NCBI GenBank assembly: GCA_018817425.1
Contig: JAHITX010000030.1
Span: 1-64,000 of the forward strand
Source of the DNA: Pseudomonadota bacterium
GTDB taxonomy: Bacteria > Desulfobacterota > Desulfobacteria > Desulfobacterales > RPRI01
Direction of reading: 5' to 3'
DNA length: 64,000 bases
The notes beneath the pieces are model-generated. The model worked only from the letters and a program-made list of their open reading frames with translations, was not told the DNA's origin and did no database searches. This document shows, in pieces, positions 8,934 through 17,214 of this stretch. Position numbers and translations under genes: made by a program. Every line of letters begins with the position of its first letter. Position 1 is the first letter of the stretch.

Positions 8934-11900
8934 ATGACGGGAAAAAATGTTAATATTGTAATAAAGTCGGTTTTGTTACTGACATTACTATCCTTTCTGG
9001 CTGTATCAAATAGCGCTTGGTCTTATAATAAGAGTTGGGATCAGGGGCATAAGTGTGTGAATCCTTCCGGTGGAAACAACGGTTGGGGTAAATACAATAA
9101 TGAAGGGGTATTTCATGGAGAATATACTTCAAAGGAATGTTGTGAATTATTTTGTAAGGTTTGCCCGGTTTATGCCAACACAGGCCGATACCAAAAAACT
9201 TTTACAGATCTAATGCTTGCAGGGAATGGTCCATCCTTAAAAATTACAAGAACATATAATAGCCAGGAGTGGACTTCAAGTCTACTTGGGTATAGCTGGG
9301 CTTTGAACTTTGGAAGAAAGCTAATCATTACAAGGAATAAGCATAATGAGAAAATAATTGGAGTGCTTCTGCAAACCGGAGAAAAGAACTTTTATAAAGA
9401 AGATGACAACGGCACTTTGACGCGCCTTACAAAATATGGCGCTAATTATGATTTAATAAAGAATGGTGATAATACTTACACGATTAATGAAAAAAACGGG
9501 CTAAAATATGAACTGAGAATTGACGGCAAGATTAACAAAATAGTTGACAGAAATGATAATGAATTAAATTTTTCTTATAATTCTGTTGGATGTTTAAGTC
9601 GTATTACCAATGCATCCGGGAATTATGTGGATTTTCAGCTTGGACCAAATGGTAAGATTTCCTCTATTTCAGATAATTTCGGTAGAAGTATAAGCTATGC
9701 CTATGATCAAAACGGAAATCTGATTTCGGTTACAGATCCTCTGGGAAATACGATGCAGTATGTATACAACAGCAATAATTTTTTAACACAGATTATTGAT
9801 GCAAGAGGAAATACAATTGAGACAGTGGGGTATGATACCCATGAACCCCCCAGGGTTTCTACTTTTAAAGAAAAAGGGGAGACATACACCGTTACGTATT
9901 TTGACAACAGAACAGAAAAGAAAGATTCTCATGGAAACAAGTGGACTTATTATTTTAATGATGTTGGTGTGATACAAAGTGTAGTCGATCCATTGGGTAA
10001 TACAAAGCAGTTACAGCTTAATAAGATTACCGCAACAAGTGTGGATTGGGAAGAGGATTTTAATGGGAACCGGACAACTTATACATATGACGCAGAAGGA
10101 AATATTGCAAGCAAGACCGATCCATTAGGGAATACTTGGAATTATTCATATGTTGCTGGGACTGATTTAGTTCAATCTGAAACTGACCCTTTGGGAAGGA
10201 TTACAAGGTATGAATATGATAGTAAAGGGAATTTAACAACCATTATTAGGGGGTTTGGCGGAACTTTAGAAAGTTCTACCTCCTATGTTTCAGATGAACA
10301 TGGAAATTTGGTTAGTCTAATAGATTCATTAGGTAATATTACATCCTATGAGTATGATAATAGTGGGAATTTGTTAAGCGAGATAGATCCGTTAGGACAT
10401 ATTACAAAGTACACTTATGATTATGCAGGGAATCGTCTCTCAATGATAGATGGAAATGGAAATACTACCAATTTTTCATATGATATTATGGGAAATTTAC
10501 TTTCCGTGAAAGACCCACTTAACAATGTAACTCAATATTTTTATGATGCTAATGGGAATAGAATTACTATTCTATTCCCCGATAGCACAGAGATACGTTT
10601 TACTTATGATCAATATGATAGGATAATTCAGAAAACTGACCCTATTGGCAACATACAAAATTTTTCTTATGATCATAATGATAATATAATAAGCATTGTC
10701 GATGCCAATGGTCTTCAAATGACGTTTTCTTACGATATCTTTGGAAGAAAGACTGGAAAAACTGACCCCAAAGGAAGCCATGTATCACTTGCTTATGATG
10801 CAAATGGGAATATGATTTCCTTTACCGATAAAAATGGCAATAAGACACTTTACAGTTATGACGCTAACAATAATTTAACGAATAAAACGCTGTCTGATGG
10901 AGTATCATATTTTTATACATATGACGTATTGGGAAACCTGACTGGAAAAACCGACCCTAACGGCAGCATAATTACTTTTTCTTATGATAGTTTGAATAGA
11001 ATGATATCAAAATCATATTCAGATGGAAGCATAACAAACTTTGCCTATGATCTTATTGATAGGAAGATACTGGAATCTAATGATAATTCCACGAATACTT
11101 ATTCTTATGATGCTGCTGGTAGATTGATTCAAACGTCAATGAACGGGAAAAATATAACATATACGTATGATGCAAGAGGCAATAAATTAACAACAATAAC
11201 TCCCGAAAATTTAACAATTAGCTATAATTATAATACTGCAAATTTGATGACGCAATTACAATTACCTGATGGGAAAGGAGTAAGTTACAGCTATGATTCT
11301 TTGAATAGAATTATCAGAAAAGATTATACCAATGGCAGTTATTCAACATACAGTTATTATGGAACGGGTAATTTGCAACAGATTTTAAATTATAATGCTG
11401 ATGGAACCATAATATATAATCAGCTTAATTCATTAAATAATACTGGAAATATAGTAACAAAAACATTGCTTGCCGGTACAACAAATTATTTTTATGATAA
11501 TAATAATCAGATAACTCAAATTATTTATCCAGATACATCTCAAGAGTTGTTTGCATATGATTCGATGGGCAACAGGTTGTCAGCGATTAATCAAGCTTCT
11601 TTGAATTATAACAATAGAAACCAGCTAATAAGCAGCGGTGAGAAAGCATTCAGTTATGATAACAATGGAAATATGCGGCATTTGTCTTCAAATAATTTTA
11701 TAACTAATTATGCTTATAATTATGAGAATCAACTCATTTCTATTGTTCCACAAGATGGAATACAGTCATTCTATAAATATGACGTGAAAGGGAAACGGAT
11801 TGAAAAACAAATTAACGGTGAATCAATAAAATTTATATATGACGGAAATCATCTTTTAGGCGAGTATGATTCTGATGGTAATTTAATAAGGAACTATTTC

Positions 11901-12650
11901 TATGGTGAGAGAGATATAAATCCATGTTTGTTATATGATTATCAAGCTAATATTTTATATAATATACAATCTGATCATTTAGGAGCGCCACATATAATCA
12001 AAGATGAATCAGATAATGTTGTTTGGGCAGCTTCATATTCAGCATTTGGAATGATAGAGATATCTGTTGAGAATATCACTTATAATTTCCGATATCCGGG
12101 CCAGTATTTTGATTCTGAAAGTAATTTGGCATATAATATTAATAGATTTTATTGTTCCGAATTTGGAAGATATATTACTGAGGATCCCATTGGGCTTAGA
12201 GGTGGACTAAATAGTTATATATATTCTTCAAATAATCCTATTAATAATATTGATCCATTAGGACTAAAGGTCATTGCTTGTAAAAGGCCATTTGAATTCG
12301 GTAGTAAATGGTGGCAGAGGGGTGGCGCTTGGGTGTTCCCACCGCGGCATTGTTATTTGCAATTTAATAATAACAAATCTGACTCATGGGGTTATGATGA
12401 CAATGGTGTCCATAGAGAGATTAATCCAAATAAACCAACCAAATGTAAAGAAGCTAAAGGTGGTGGAAACAATAAGAATTGTCAAGACCAATGCATACGG
12501 AATAATATCCTTAAATACCAAAATGGACTAATACCTGGATGGGCTGGTAGTGATTATAAATTCATTAAGCATAACTGTTGCGATTGGGTAAGAGATAGTT
12601 TGAAAAGATGTGGAATGGAATTACCTTTTGTCGTTAATGCAGGGTTTTAG
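8934..12650 (+). CDS. Rhs/YD-repeat protein with variable C-terminal tip
   Basis: 1238 aa. Signal peptide (1-30), a DUF6531-like N-terminal segment (~75-130), about 25 YD repeats (G-N-x-x-x-x-Y-D-x-x-G type) to ~residue 1000, then the conserved Rhs core ending in DPIGLRGG and D1107-PLGL. After it comes a 127-aa unique tip with H1139 and N1214-C1215-C1216-D-W, a spacing that recalls permuted papain-like (NlpC/P60- or LRAT-type) domains. Rhs proteins make a shell around a toxic C-terminal tip. No VgrG, PAAR or Tc partner is nearby, so Sec export is the visible route. The start follows a strong AAGGAGAGG site. The next ORF lies 8 bp downstream, the usual place for an immunity gene. Confidence 0.88.
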   Translation: MTGKNVNIVIKSVLLLTLLSFLAVSNSAWSYNKSWDQGHKCVNPSGGNNGWGKYNNEGVFHGEYTSKECCELFCKVCPVYANTGRYQKTFTDLMLAGNGPSLKITRTYNSQEWTSSLLGYSWALNFGRKLIITRNKHNEKIIGVLLQTGEKNFYKEDDNGTLTRLTKYGANYDLIKNGDNTYTINEKNGLKYELRIDGKINKIVDRNDNELNFSYNSVGCLSRITNASGNYVDFQLGPNGKISSISDNFGRSISYAYDQNGNLISVTDPLGNTMQYVYNSNNFLTQIIDARGNTIETVGYDTHEPPRVSTFKEKGETYTVTYFDNRTEKKDSHGNKWTYYFNDVGVIQSVVDPLGNTKQLQLNKITATSVDWEEDFNGNRTTYTYDAEGNIASKTDPLGNTWNYSYVAGTDLVQSETDPLGRITRYEYDSKGNLTTIIRGFGGTLESSTSYVSDEHGNLVSLIDSLGNITSYEYDNSGNLLSEIDPLGHITKYTYDYAGNRLSMIDGNGNTTNFSYDIMGNLLSVKDPLNNVTQYFYDANGNRITILFPDSTEIRFTYDQYDRIIQKTDPIGNIQNFSYDHNDNIISIVDANGLQMTFSYDIFGRKTGKTDPKGSHVSLAYDANGNMISFTDKNGNKTLYSYDANNNLTNKTLSDGVSYFYTYDVLGNLTGKTDPNGSIITFSYDSLNRMISKSYSDGSITNFAYDLIDRKILESNDNSTNTYSYDAAGRLIQTSMNGKNITYTYDARGNKLTTITPENLTISYNYNTANLMTQLQLPDGKGVSYSYDSLNRIIRKDYTNGSYSTYSYYGTGNLQQILNYNADGTIIYNQLNSLNNTGNIVTKTLLAGTTNYFYDNNNQITQIIYPDTSQELFAYDSMGNRLSAINQASLNYNNRNQLISSGEKAFSYDNNGNMRHLSSNNFITNYAYNYENQLISIVPQDGIQSFYKYDVKGKRIEKQINGESIKFIYDGNHLLGEYDSDGNLIRNYFYGERDINPCLLYDYQANILYNIQSDHLGAPHIIKDESDNVVWAASYSAFGMIEISVENITYNFRYPGQYFDSESNLAYNINRFYCSEFGRYITEDPIGLRGGLNSYIYSSNNPINNIDPLGLKVIACKRPFEFGSKWWQRGGAWVFPPRHCYLQFNNNKSDSWGYDDNGVHREINPNKPTKCKEAKGGGNNKNCQDQCIRNNILKYQNGLIPGWAGSDYKFIKHNCCDWVRDSLKRCGMELPFVVNAGF

Positions 12651-12658
12651 ATGCACCT

Positions 12659-13639
12659 ATGTTATATAGAATAAAATTTAATTTTATAATTACTTTTTTA
12701 TTATTCACTTTTATCTTTTTTTTAATGATTGTAAATAAAGTTGGATATTGCGTGGATGATTCGAAATCGTTAAAATTTAATGTTCTATTTTGCTCTGGAA
12801 GAGATATCTACAAAGTATCAAGTAATGAAAAGATTCCTAACATTATTTATCGCCATGGTGATAGTGTACTTTCGATTAATGGGATATCACTTGCAAAAGA
12901 TTATAGTCAATTAGCATTTATTGAATATCGTTTTGATGAACATATATACAGTCGTTTATGCATTAGGGATTTGGAGGAGGAAAGTGATATAACAATATTG
13001 GGAGAATATAGAGCTTTATGCCTAAATCCAGCATTGTCGCCAGATGGGTCGAAAATTGCTTTTATTTATACGAATAATGAAGGAGAAGGTTTTCTCCATT
13101 TAATTGATGTCTATACAAGACACGAAAACGTAATTGTCTCGAAGATAGTTAATAATGATGCAAGATCATTTCCCTCTTGGTCCGCAGATGGGAAAAAAAT
13201 CCTTTTTGATACAGCAAAAGGCGCAGTGGCTTATGTAGAATTAGAAACCGGCAATATTACTACAATAGCAAATGGAGAGTTAGCATCTTGGTATGCAAAT
13301 AGTAACTATATCACTTATAGATCTAAAGATTCTAATAATATATTCTATAGTAAGTTTGATAAAAAAGAAGAGAATGATCATGTTTTTTTAAATGGTAAGA
13401 AGCTAAAGCTTGTTGGATCTATCTGGTCTCCCATAACCTGGTCTCAAAACGGAAGTTTTATATGTTTTTATACATATAAAGAAACCTTTTGGGGAAAACC
13501 TAAGTCATATATATATATTTATGCCATAAATTCAGAGGAAATTAAAAGTGTAATTGAGTTGGGAAAGATAACACCAAGTGGTGCTTGTTTTTTGATTATT
13601 CAAGGGGGAAATGAGGTCAAATCTACGTTTGACCATTAG
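12659..13639 (+). CDS. PD40/TolB-like beta-propeller protein, candidate immunity or accessory protein
   Basis: 326 aa. N-terminal signal/anchor helix (~7-27), then PD40-type propeller blades (LSPDGSKIAFIY, PSWSADGKKILF). It follows the Rhs tip by 8 bp, where an immunity protein would be expected, though propellers are not a classical immunity fold. The last nine codons (ending NEVKSTFDH) and the stop lie inside a segment that is duplicated at the end of the ORF at 14448-14963, so its 3' end was supplied by recombination. Ribosome-binding site weak. Function uncertain; the PD40 assignment is firmer than the immunity role. Confidence 0.65.
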   Translation: MLYRIKFNFIITFLLFTFIFFLMIVNKVGYCVDDSKSLKFNVLFCSGRDIYKVSSNEKIPNIIYRHGDSVLSINGISLAKDYSQLAFIEYRFDEHIYSRLCIRDLEEESDITILGEYRALCLNPALSPDGSKIAFIYTNNEGEGFLHLIDVYTRHENVIVSKIVNNDARSFPSWSADGKKILFDTAKGAVAYVELETGNITTIANGELASWYANSNYITYRSKDSNNIFYSKFDKKEENDHVFLNGKKLKLVGSIWSPITWSQNGSFICFYTYKETFWGKPKSYIYIYAINSEEIKSVIELGKITPSGACFLIIQGGNEVKSTFDH

Positions 13640-13871
13640 CTGATCTCTTGAACAAAATAATTTAATAGGGGTCGCCCGCTCTTAGCTCTTGATATTTTAT
13701 ATTAACTGCTATCCTGTTTTTGTATCATATCTGCATGCCAAAGTAGATACAAACATACAAACGGATTTATTGTTTGGTCAGGGAAGTATACAAGTTTTGG
13801 GGAGGTAGAGGCAAATATTATAACTTTTGAAAATGATATTAGGTTTCCGGGACAATACTTTGACAGTGAAA
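13609..13871 (+). repeat. Rhs cassette junction repeat, copy A
   Basis: About 260 bp closely matched at 14933-15195. It holds the last codons and stop of the upstream ORF, a 7-bp inverted repeat GGTCAAA/TTTGACC (13615-13634), a non-coding spacer, and the beginning of a truncated Rhs core (reading SFGEVEANI then RFPGQYFD). It marks the joint between two tip cassettes. Confidence 0.8.
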
Positions 13872-14446
13872 CCGGGCTGCATTATAATTACCACAGGTAT
13901 TATGATCCGGGTACTGGGAGGTATTTGACGGCAGATCCAATAGGGCAAAGCGGTGGCGTGAACCTTTTTATTTATGTCCTAAATAACCCGGTGAATTTTA
14001 TTGATCCGTTTGGTTTGGAAATAAGAGTTTATTCTTCGAATGCTTTTGACGTCTCTGGTTTGAATCATGCTTTTGTATATTCAACTGAGACAGGTCGTGG
14101 GAAAGGCACCAACGGCTCCTCCGGGGCTACCCTTGGAAATGGTGTTAGTGACCTAACAAGTCCCTATTATGTGGTTACTTTGCCACCAGGTATGTCAGAA
14201 AACGATTTCATGGATAGAATTGATGCAGCAAACGGATGGAATAACTGGTTGTGGTTTCCTTGGGTCAACGATTGCCACTCAGATCTTAAGAATGCTTTCA
14301 ATCAAGCAGGAGTACAATATCCAGGTGCGCCAAATGGAAGAATAGACATTGATGACAACATAAGAAATAGTTTTAATAATTTTATGCGGCAATTAAGTCA
14401 ACTCAATAATCCCGAAAATCTTTATCGGCTCTTTGGAGGCTATTAA
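13739..14446 (+). pseudogene. Orphan Rhs core fragment with displaced tip
   Basis: An open frame (from 13706, no credible start codon or ribosome-binding site) encodes the end of an Rhs core: GLHYNYHRYYDPGTGRYLTADPIG, then NPVNFIDPFGL, then a 130-aa tip. The tip has a histidine in NHAFVY (codon at 14066) and a cysteine in NDC (codon at 14273), with downstream residues aligning to the tip of the intact Rhs protein, so both tips belong to one family. Lacking the N-terminal shell and a start, it is probably a silent donor cassette for tip exchange, as known for rhs orphan tips. Tight coupling (1 nt) to the lipoprotein gene that follows supports a toxin/immunity pairing. A TTG at 13925 is the only in-frame start candidate. 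Confidence 0.75.
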
Positions 14447-14447
14447 G

Positions 14448-14963
14448 ATGTGGTCTGATAAGGCTAATGTATCGTTAGAAAGAGCATTGATAGGGGCATT
14501 GATAATGCTTCTCTTTGCGATCTCTTGCACTGGTTCGGAATATACTACCCAGCATTTTTCTTTTCCTCCTGAAAGCAAGCCACATGAGAATGATTGGCAA
14601 TATATCACATTGGTAATTGTGTCATCAGATAATAGTCCAATCACTTATAAGTCAGAGAAGGTTGTGAAAATCAAAATTCACGATCAAAATAATAACATAT
14701 TTCTGGACGATGACTATAGATTTACTTGCGCTTCAGTAAGAGCGAATGTTGTTTGGGATAAATTTGAAGAAATCAAAATTGATCTTTATGAAGTAGGCAA
14801 TAAATATGCAAAAGGCTCATACAATGAGCAACTCTTGAATGTAGGACCAACTCGCCTGATTTCTTTGATATATCAATATGATAAAAAAAATAACGAGTTC
14901 AAAAGAACAAACCGTGAAGGAACAGAAAAAATAAATGAGGTCAAATCTACGTTTGACCATTAG
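14448..14963 (+). CDS. Putative lipoprotein, candidate immunity protein of the orphan tip
   Basis: 171 aa. ATG at 14448 preceded by GGAGG (14435-14439), 1 nt after the orphan tip stop. Residues 10-27 form a lipoprotein signal (LLFAISC, lipobox cysteine C27), followed by a beta-rich domain of ~140 aa with no family I recognise. Position directly after a toxin tip argues for an immunity role in the periplasm, which is inference. The last codons (NEVKSTFDH, stop) are identical to those of the ORF at 12659-13639 because both genes run into copies of the same duplicated junction. Confidence 0.6.
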   Translation: MWSDKANVSLERALIGALIMLLFAISCTGSEYTTQHFSFPPESKPHENDWQYITLVIVSSDNSPITYKSEKVVKIKIHDQNNNIFLDDDYRFTCASVRANVVWDKFEEIKIDLYEVGNKYAKGSYNEQLLNVGPTRLISLIYQYDKKNNEFKRTNREGTEKINEVKSTFDH

Positions 14964-15195
14964 CTGATCTCTTAAAATAAATAGGGGACAATTCCGCTCT
15001 TAGTTCTTGATATTTATATTAACTGTACCCTGTTTTTGTATCATAGGAGTTCTGCATGCCATAGTAGATACAAAGATACAACCGGATCTATTGTTTTTGG
15101 TCAGGGAAGTATACAAGTTTCGGAAAGATAGAGACAAATATTACAACTTTTGAAAATGATATTAGGTTTCCGGGCCAGTTTTGTGATGCCAATGA
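14933..15195 (+). repeat. Rhs cassette junction repeat, copy B
   Basis: Second copy of the junction at 13609-13871, including the inverted repeat GGTCAAA/TTTGACC (14939-14958). It differs by small indels, including two extra T in the run near 15092 that break the Rhs core frame. Confidence 0.8.
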
Positions 15196-15205
15196 TCTAC
15201 AATAA
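15080..15205 (+). pseudogene. Truncated Rhs core remnant
   Basis: Reads SGKYTSFGK, then FENDIRFPGQF and a stop at 15203-15205. It is the same core stretch as in copy A but cut off after FPGQ, with its tip lost. It shows that a further cassette once lay here. It has no start and is interrupted by a small indel upstream, so it is not a gene. Confidence 0.65.
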
Positions 15206-15296
15206 AGAACTATTCGATAAATTTTTAGTTGCTTTGGATTTGAGATTATTTCGATTACTTAATATACATTAACAGTCATTAATTATGGAGGCATTC

Positions 15297-15761
15297 ATGA
15301 ATATATTACAAACAAGTAAAGTGAAAATTAAGTTGTCATTTTTAATATCAATCTTAGTGCTAATCTCTATGCCTCAATTTAGTATAGCCGAAATTTCAAC
15401 TAACTCCTATTGTCAACTTACCATAGCTGAAATGCAACAACAGATTTCAAATTACCAGGCATTAATTTCCCTCGCAAACCAATTCAGAGACGATCCGACA
15501 GCTCTTGCCCAACAAGAAGCAATAATAAGAGCTCAATTCGATCAGGAAAAAGAAGCCCGTTATAGTTCATTCGGCACTACAGCGCAGGAATATGTGCTGT
15601 ATATGGGTAAAAACGAAACTGCGGTAAAAGCATATTTAGAAAACAATCCAGACGTTAAACAGCAAATAGATGATTTATCCGATCAGCTTAAAGCACTTAT
15701 GGATGAGCATCAGGCGGTTAAGGAGTCGATAATAAATCAAGAACCGCCGCCATTACCATAA
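15297..15761 (+). CDS. Secreted alpha-helical protein of unknown function
   Basis: 154 aa. ATG at 15297 chosen over an ATG 12 nt upstream because GGAGG (15287-15291) sits 5 nt before it. Signal peptide with cleavage near FSIA (about residue 31), then an almost entirely helical, Gln/Glu-rich region with coiled-coil character (QIDDLSDQLKALMDEHQ) and a proline-rich end (EPPPLP). I recognise no family. It is the first gene of the set of envelope proteins separated by CACGAAG palindromes. Confidence 0.65.
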   Translation: MNILQTSKVKIKLSFLISILVLISMPQFSIAEISTNSYCQLTIAEMQQQISNYQALISLANQFRDDPTALAQQEAIIRAQFDQEKEARYSSFGTTAQEYVLYMGKNETAVKAYLENNPDVKQQIDDLSDQLKALMDEHQAVKESIINQEPPPLP

Positions 15762-15780
15762 TTGAAACCGCAGATTGATA

Positions 15781-15850
15781 ACCACGAAGTACACGAAGAA
15801 ACACGAAGATTTTATTGTCCCCTTCGCACACTTCGTGCTCTTCGTAGTGT
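15781..15850 (+). repeat. CACGAAG palindrome, copy 1
   Basis: Left arm ACCACGAAGTACACGAAG with a further CACGAAG, and right arm CTTCGTGCTCTTCGTAGTG, separated by a short T-rich loop: an imperfect 70-bp inverted repeat filling the gap between two genes. Same family at 16778/17160, 18392, 19510 and 20391. Confidence 0.85.
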
Positions 15851-15872
15851 AAAAATAAAAATGAACTAATAA

Positions 15873-16760
15873 ATGAAAAGCTCCTCTATAATAGTTGCGA
15901 TATGTATAATGTTTTTTGCCACTACCGGAAACTGTGATATCGCATTTGTGGCAAGCATCGGCGGTAACTGGGACTTATTTACAGTTAATGATGACGGAAG
16001 TAATTTGGTCCGTTTGACCGAAACCCAATATGATGAAAAGACTCCATCATGGTCTTTTGACGGCAAAAAAATTGTTTACGCCACAAGTGATGGAAACTTA
16101 AATCTTATTGATGTACAAACAAAAGAAACTCACCAAATAGCCGTTTCCGAAAAAAAATACCCAAAGATAACTCCATCCTTTTCACCGGATAACAAAGAAA
16201 TAGCATTTGCCCGGTTCAGAGCTCCCGAAGAGGGAGATGACACGGATCTTCTCATCTATAACCTTGAGACAAAGCAAACCGAAAGAGTTCTTGATCAGTA
16301 TGCAATTCAGATGTGGCCGGCATGGTCGCCTGACGGCAGCCGGTTGGTTTATGCAAACATTCACTGTTCATCCGCCTGCGGCAGGATCATACAAGAACTC
16401 TGGATTGTCGATCCAAGAGGAAATTTTTCAAGACAACTATTGATGACAAATTCCCTGTGCCAGGAACCTGCATGGTCTTCAGATGGTAAGCAGGTTGTAT
16501 TTTCTTCAGATAAAAGCGGAAATTATGATATTTGGGTACTTTCTCTTGATGACCGGAAACTAAAGCAGATAACAACCTATAGTGGCCTTGATATAAGCCC
16601 TTCATGGTCAACGGATGGCAAGAAATTAGCGTTTGTATCGACACGGTCGGGGATAATGGAAATATGGATAAAGGATATGGGAAGCGGTAAGTTGAGGCGG
16701 TTGAGGCCGTTCGGGGAAAAGGGTGTGGAATGTAAAGATGTTGCGTGGAACCGCAAATGA
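15873..16760 (+). CDS. TolB-like PD40 beta-propeller protein, periplasmic
   Basis: 295 aa. Signal peptide (~1-21), then six PD40/WD40-like blades with repeated motifs of the type PSWSFDGKKIVY, PSFSPDNKEIAF, PAWSPDGSRLVY, PAWSSDGKQVVF and PSWSTDGKKLAF. It lacks the N-terminal domain of true TolB. Propellers of this kind bind peptides or scaffold envelope proteins; no specific activity can be assigned. It shares its fold with the ORF after the Rhs tip (12659-13639), but that ORF's blades are much more divergent. No clear ribosome-binding site is visible upstream. Confidence 0.75.
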   Translation: MKSSSIIVAICIMFFATTGNCDIAFVASIGGNWDLFTVNDDGSNLVRLTETQYDEKTPSWSFDGKKIVYATSDGNLNLIDVQTKETHQIAVSEKKYPKITPSFSPDNKEIAFARFRAPEEGDDTDLLIYNLETKQTERVLDQYAIQMWPAWSPDGSRLVYANIHCSSACGRIIQELWIVDPRGNFSRQLLMTNSLCQEPAWSSDGKQVVFSSDKSGNYDIWVLSLDDRKLKQITTYSGLDISPSWSTDGKKLAFVSTRSGIMEIWIKDMGSGKLRRLRPFGEKGVECKDVAWNRK

Positions 16761-16777
16761 ACAAAAGAAAAGATTAC

Positions 16778-16797
16778 ACCACGAAGGGCACGAAGAA
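16778..16797 (+). repeat. CACGAAG palindrome, copy 2, left arm
   Basis: ACCACGAAGGGCACGAAGAA directly precedes the GxxExxY start codon (ATG overlaps the end of the arm). The matching right arm is at 17160-17190, on the other side of the gene. Confidence 0.8.
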
Positions 16798-17157
16798 TGG
16801 AGTTTGATGAATTGTCTAACAAGGTAATCGGATGTGCTCTGGAAGTTCATCGTCATTTAGGTCCGGGTTTGCTTGAATCCACTTATGAACAATGCCTTGC
16901 CCATGAATTGAAAACGGCAGGCATTCCCTTCAAATTACAGCATCCGCTTCCCGTTGATTATAAAAGCATCAGGCTCGACTGCGGATACCGAATCGACATC
17001 CTGGTAGAAGATAATATTATAGTTGGATTAAAAGATACTGCCGATTCACGAGGCCCAAATATTGACGTATATGAAATTGTCGGGCGTGAAGATTGGTTTG
17101 TTAATGAATTTCAATGTAAGATATCTAAAAAGTGGAATTAAACGATTTGTTTTATAA
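16797..17157 (+). pseudogene. GxxExxY (PDDEXK_3) family gene, frameshifted
   Basis: N-terminal part is a clear GxxExxY protein: VIGCALEVHRHLGPGLLEST, then YEQCLAHEL and DCGYRIDILVED. Near 17034 the frame is lost: the original frame runs on in meaningless sequence to 17141, whereas the +1 frame reads [20 protein letters not shown] and ends ...IKRFVL with a stop at 17155-17157, the normal family C-terminus. A few residues expected between IVGLK and LPIHEAQ are also missing, so a small out-of-frame deletion is likely. The family is related to PDDEXK nucleases; its role is unknown. The gene exactly fills the space between the two arms of a CACGAAG palindrome. Confidence 0.85.
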
Positions 17158-17159
17158 TT

Positions 17160-17190
17160 TCTTCGTGTTCTTCGTGCCCTTCGTGGTGAA
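17160..17190 (+). repeat. CACGAAG palindrome, copy 2, right arm
   Basis: TCTTCGTGTTCTTCGTGCCC followed by TTCGTGGTGAA, complementary to the left arm at 16778-16797. It begins 3 nt after the reconstructed stop of the GxxExxY gene. Confidence 0.8.
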
Positions 17191-17214
17191 AAACACAAGC
17201 CATAAGGAGATGTA

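Noticed and set aside
12274-12531. 85-aa ORF in the Rhs tip region
   Set aside because: Overlaps the Rhs tip in another frame, with low-complexity content and no ribosome-binding site; tip frame is supported by its similarity to the orphan tip.
16387-16856. Minus-strand ORFs of 76-125 aa opposite the propeller gene
   Set aside because: Mirror frames of coding sequence and palindrome, with no initiation signals and no family resemblance.
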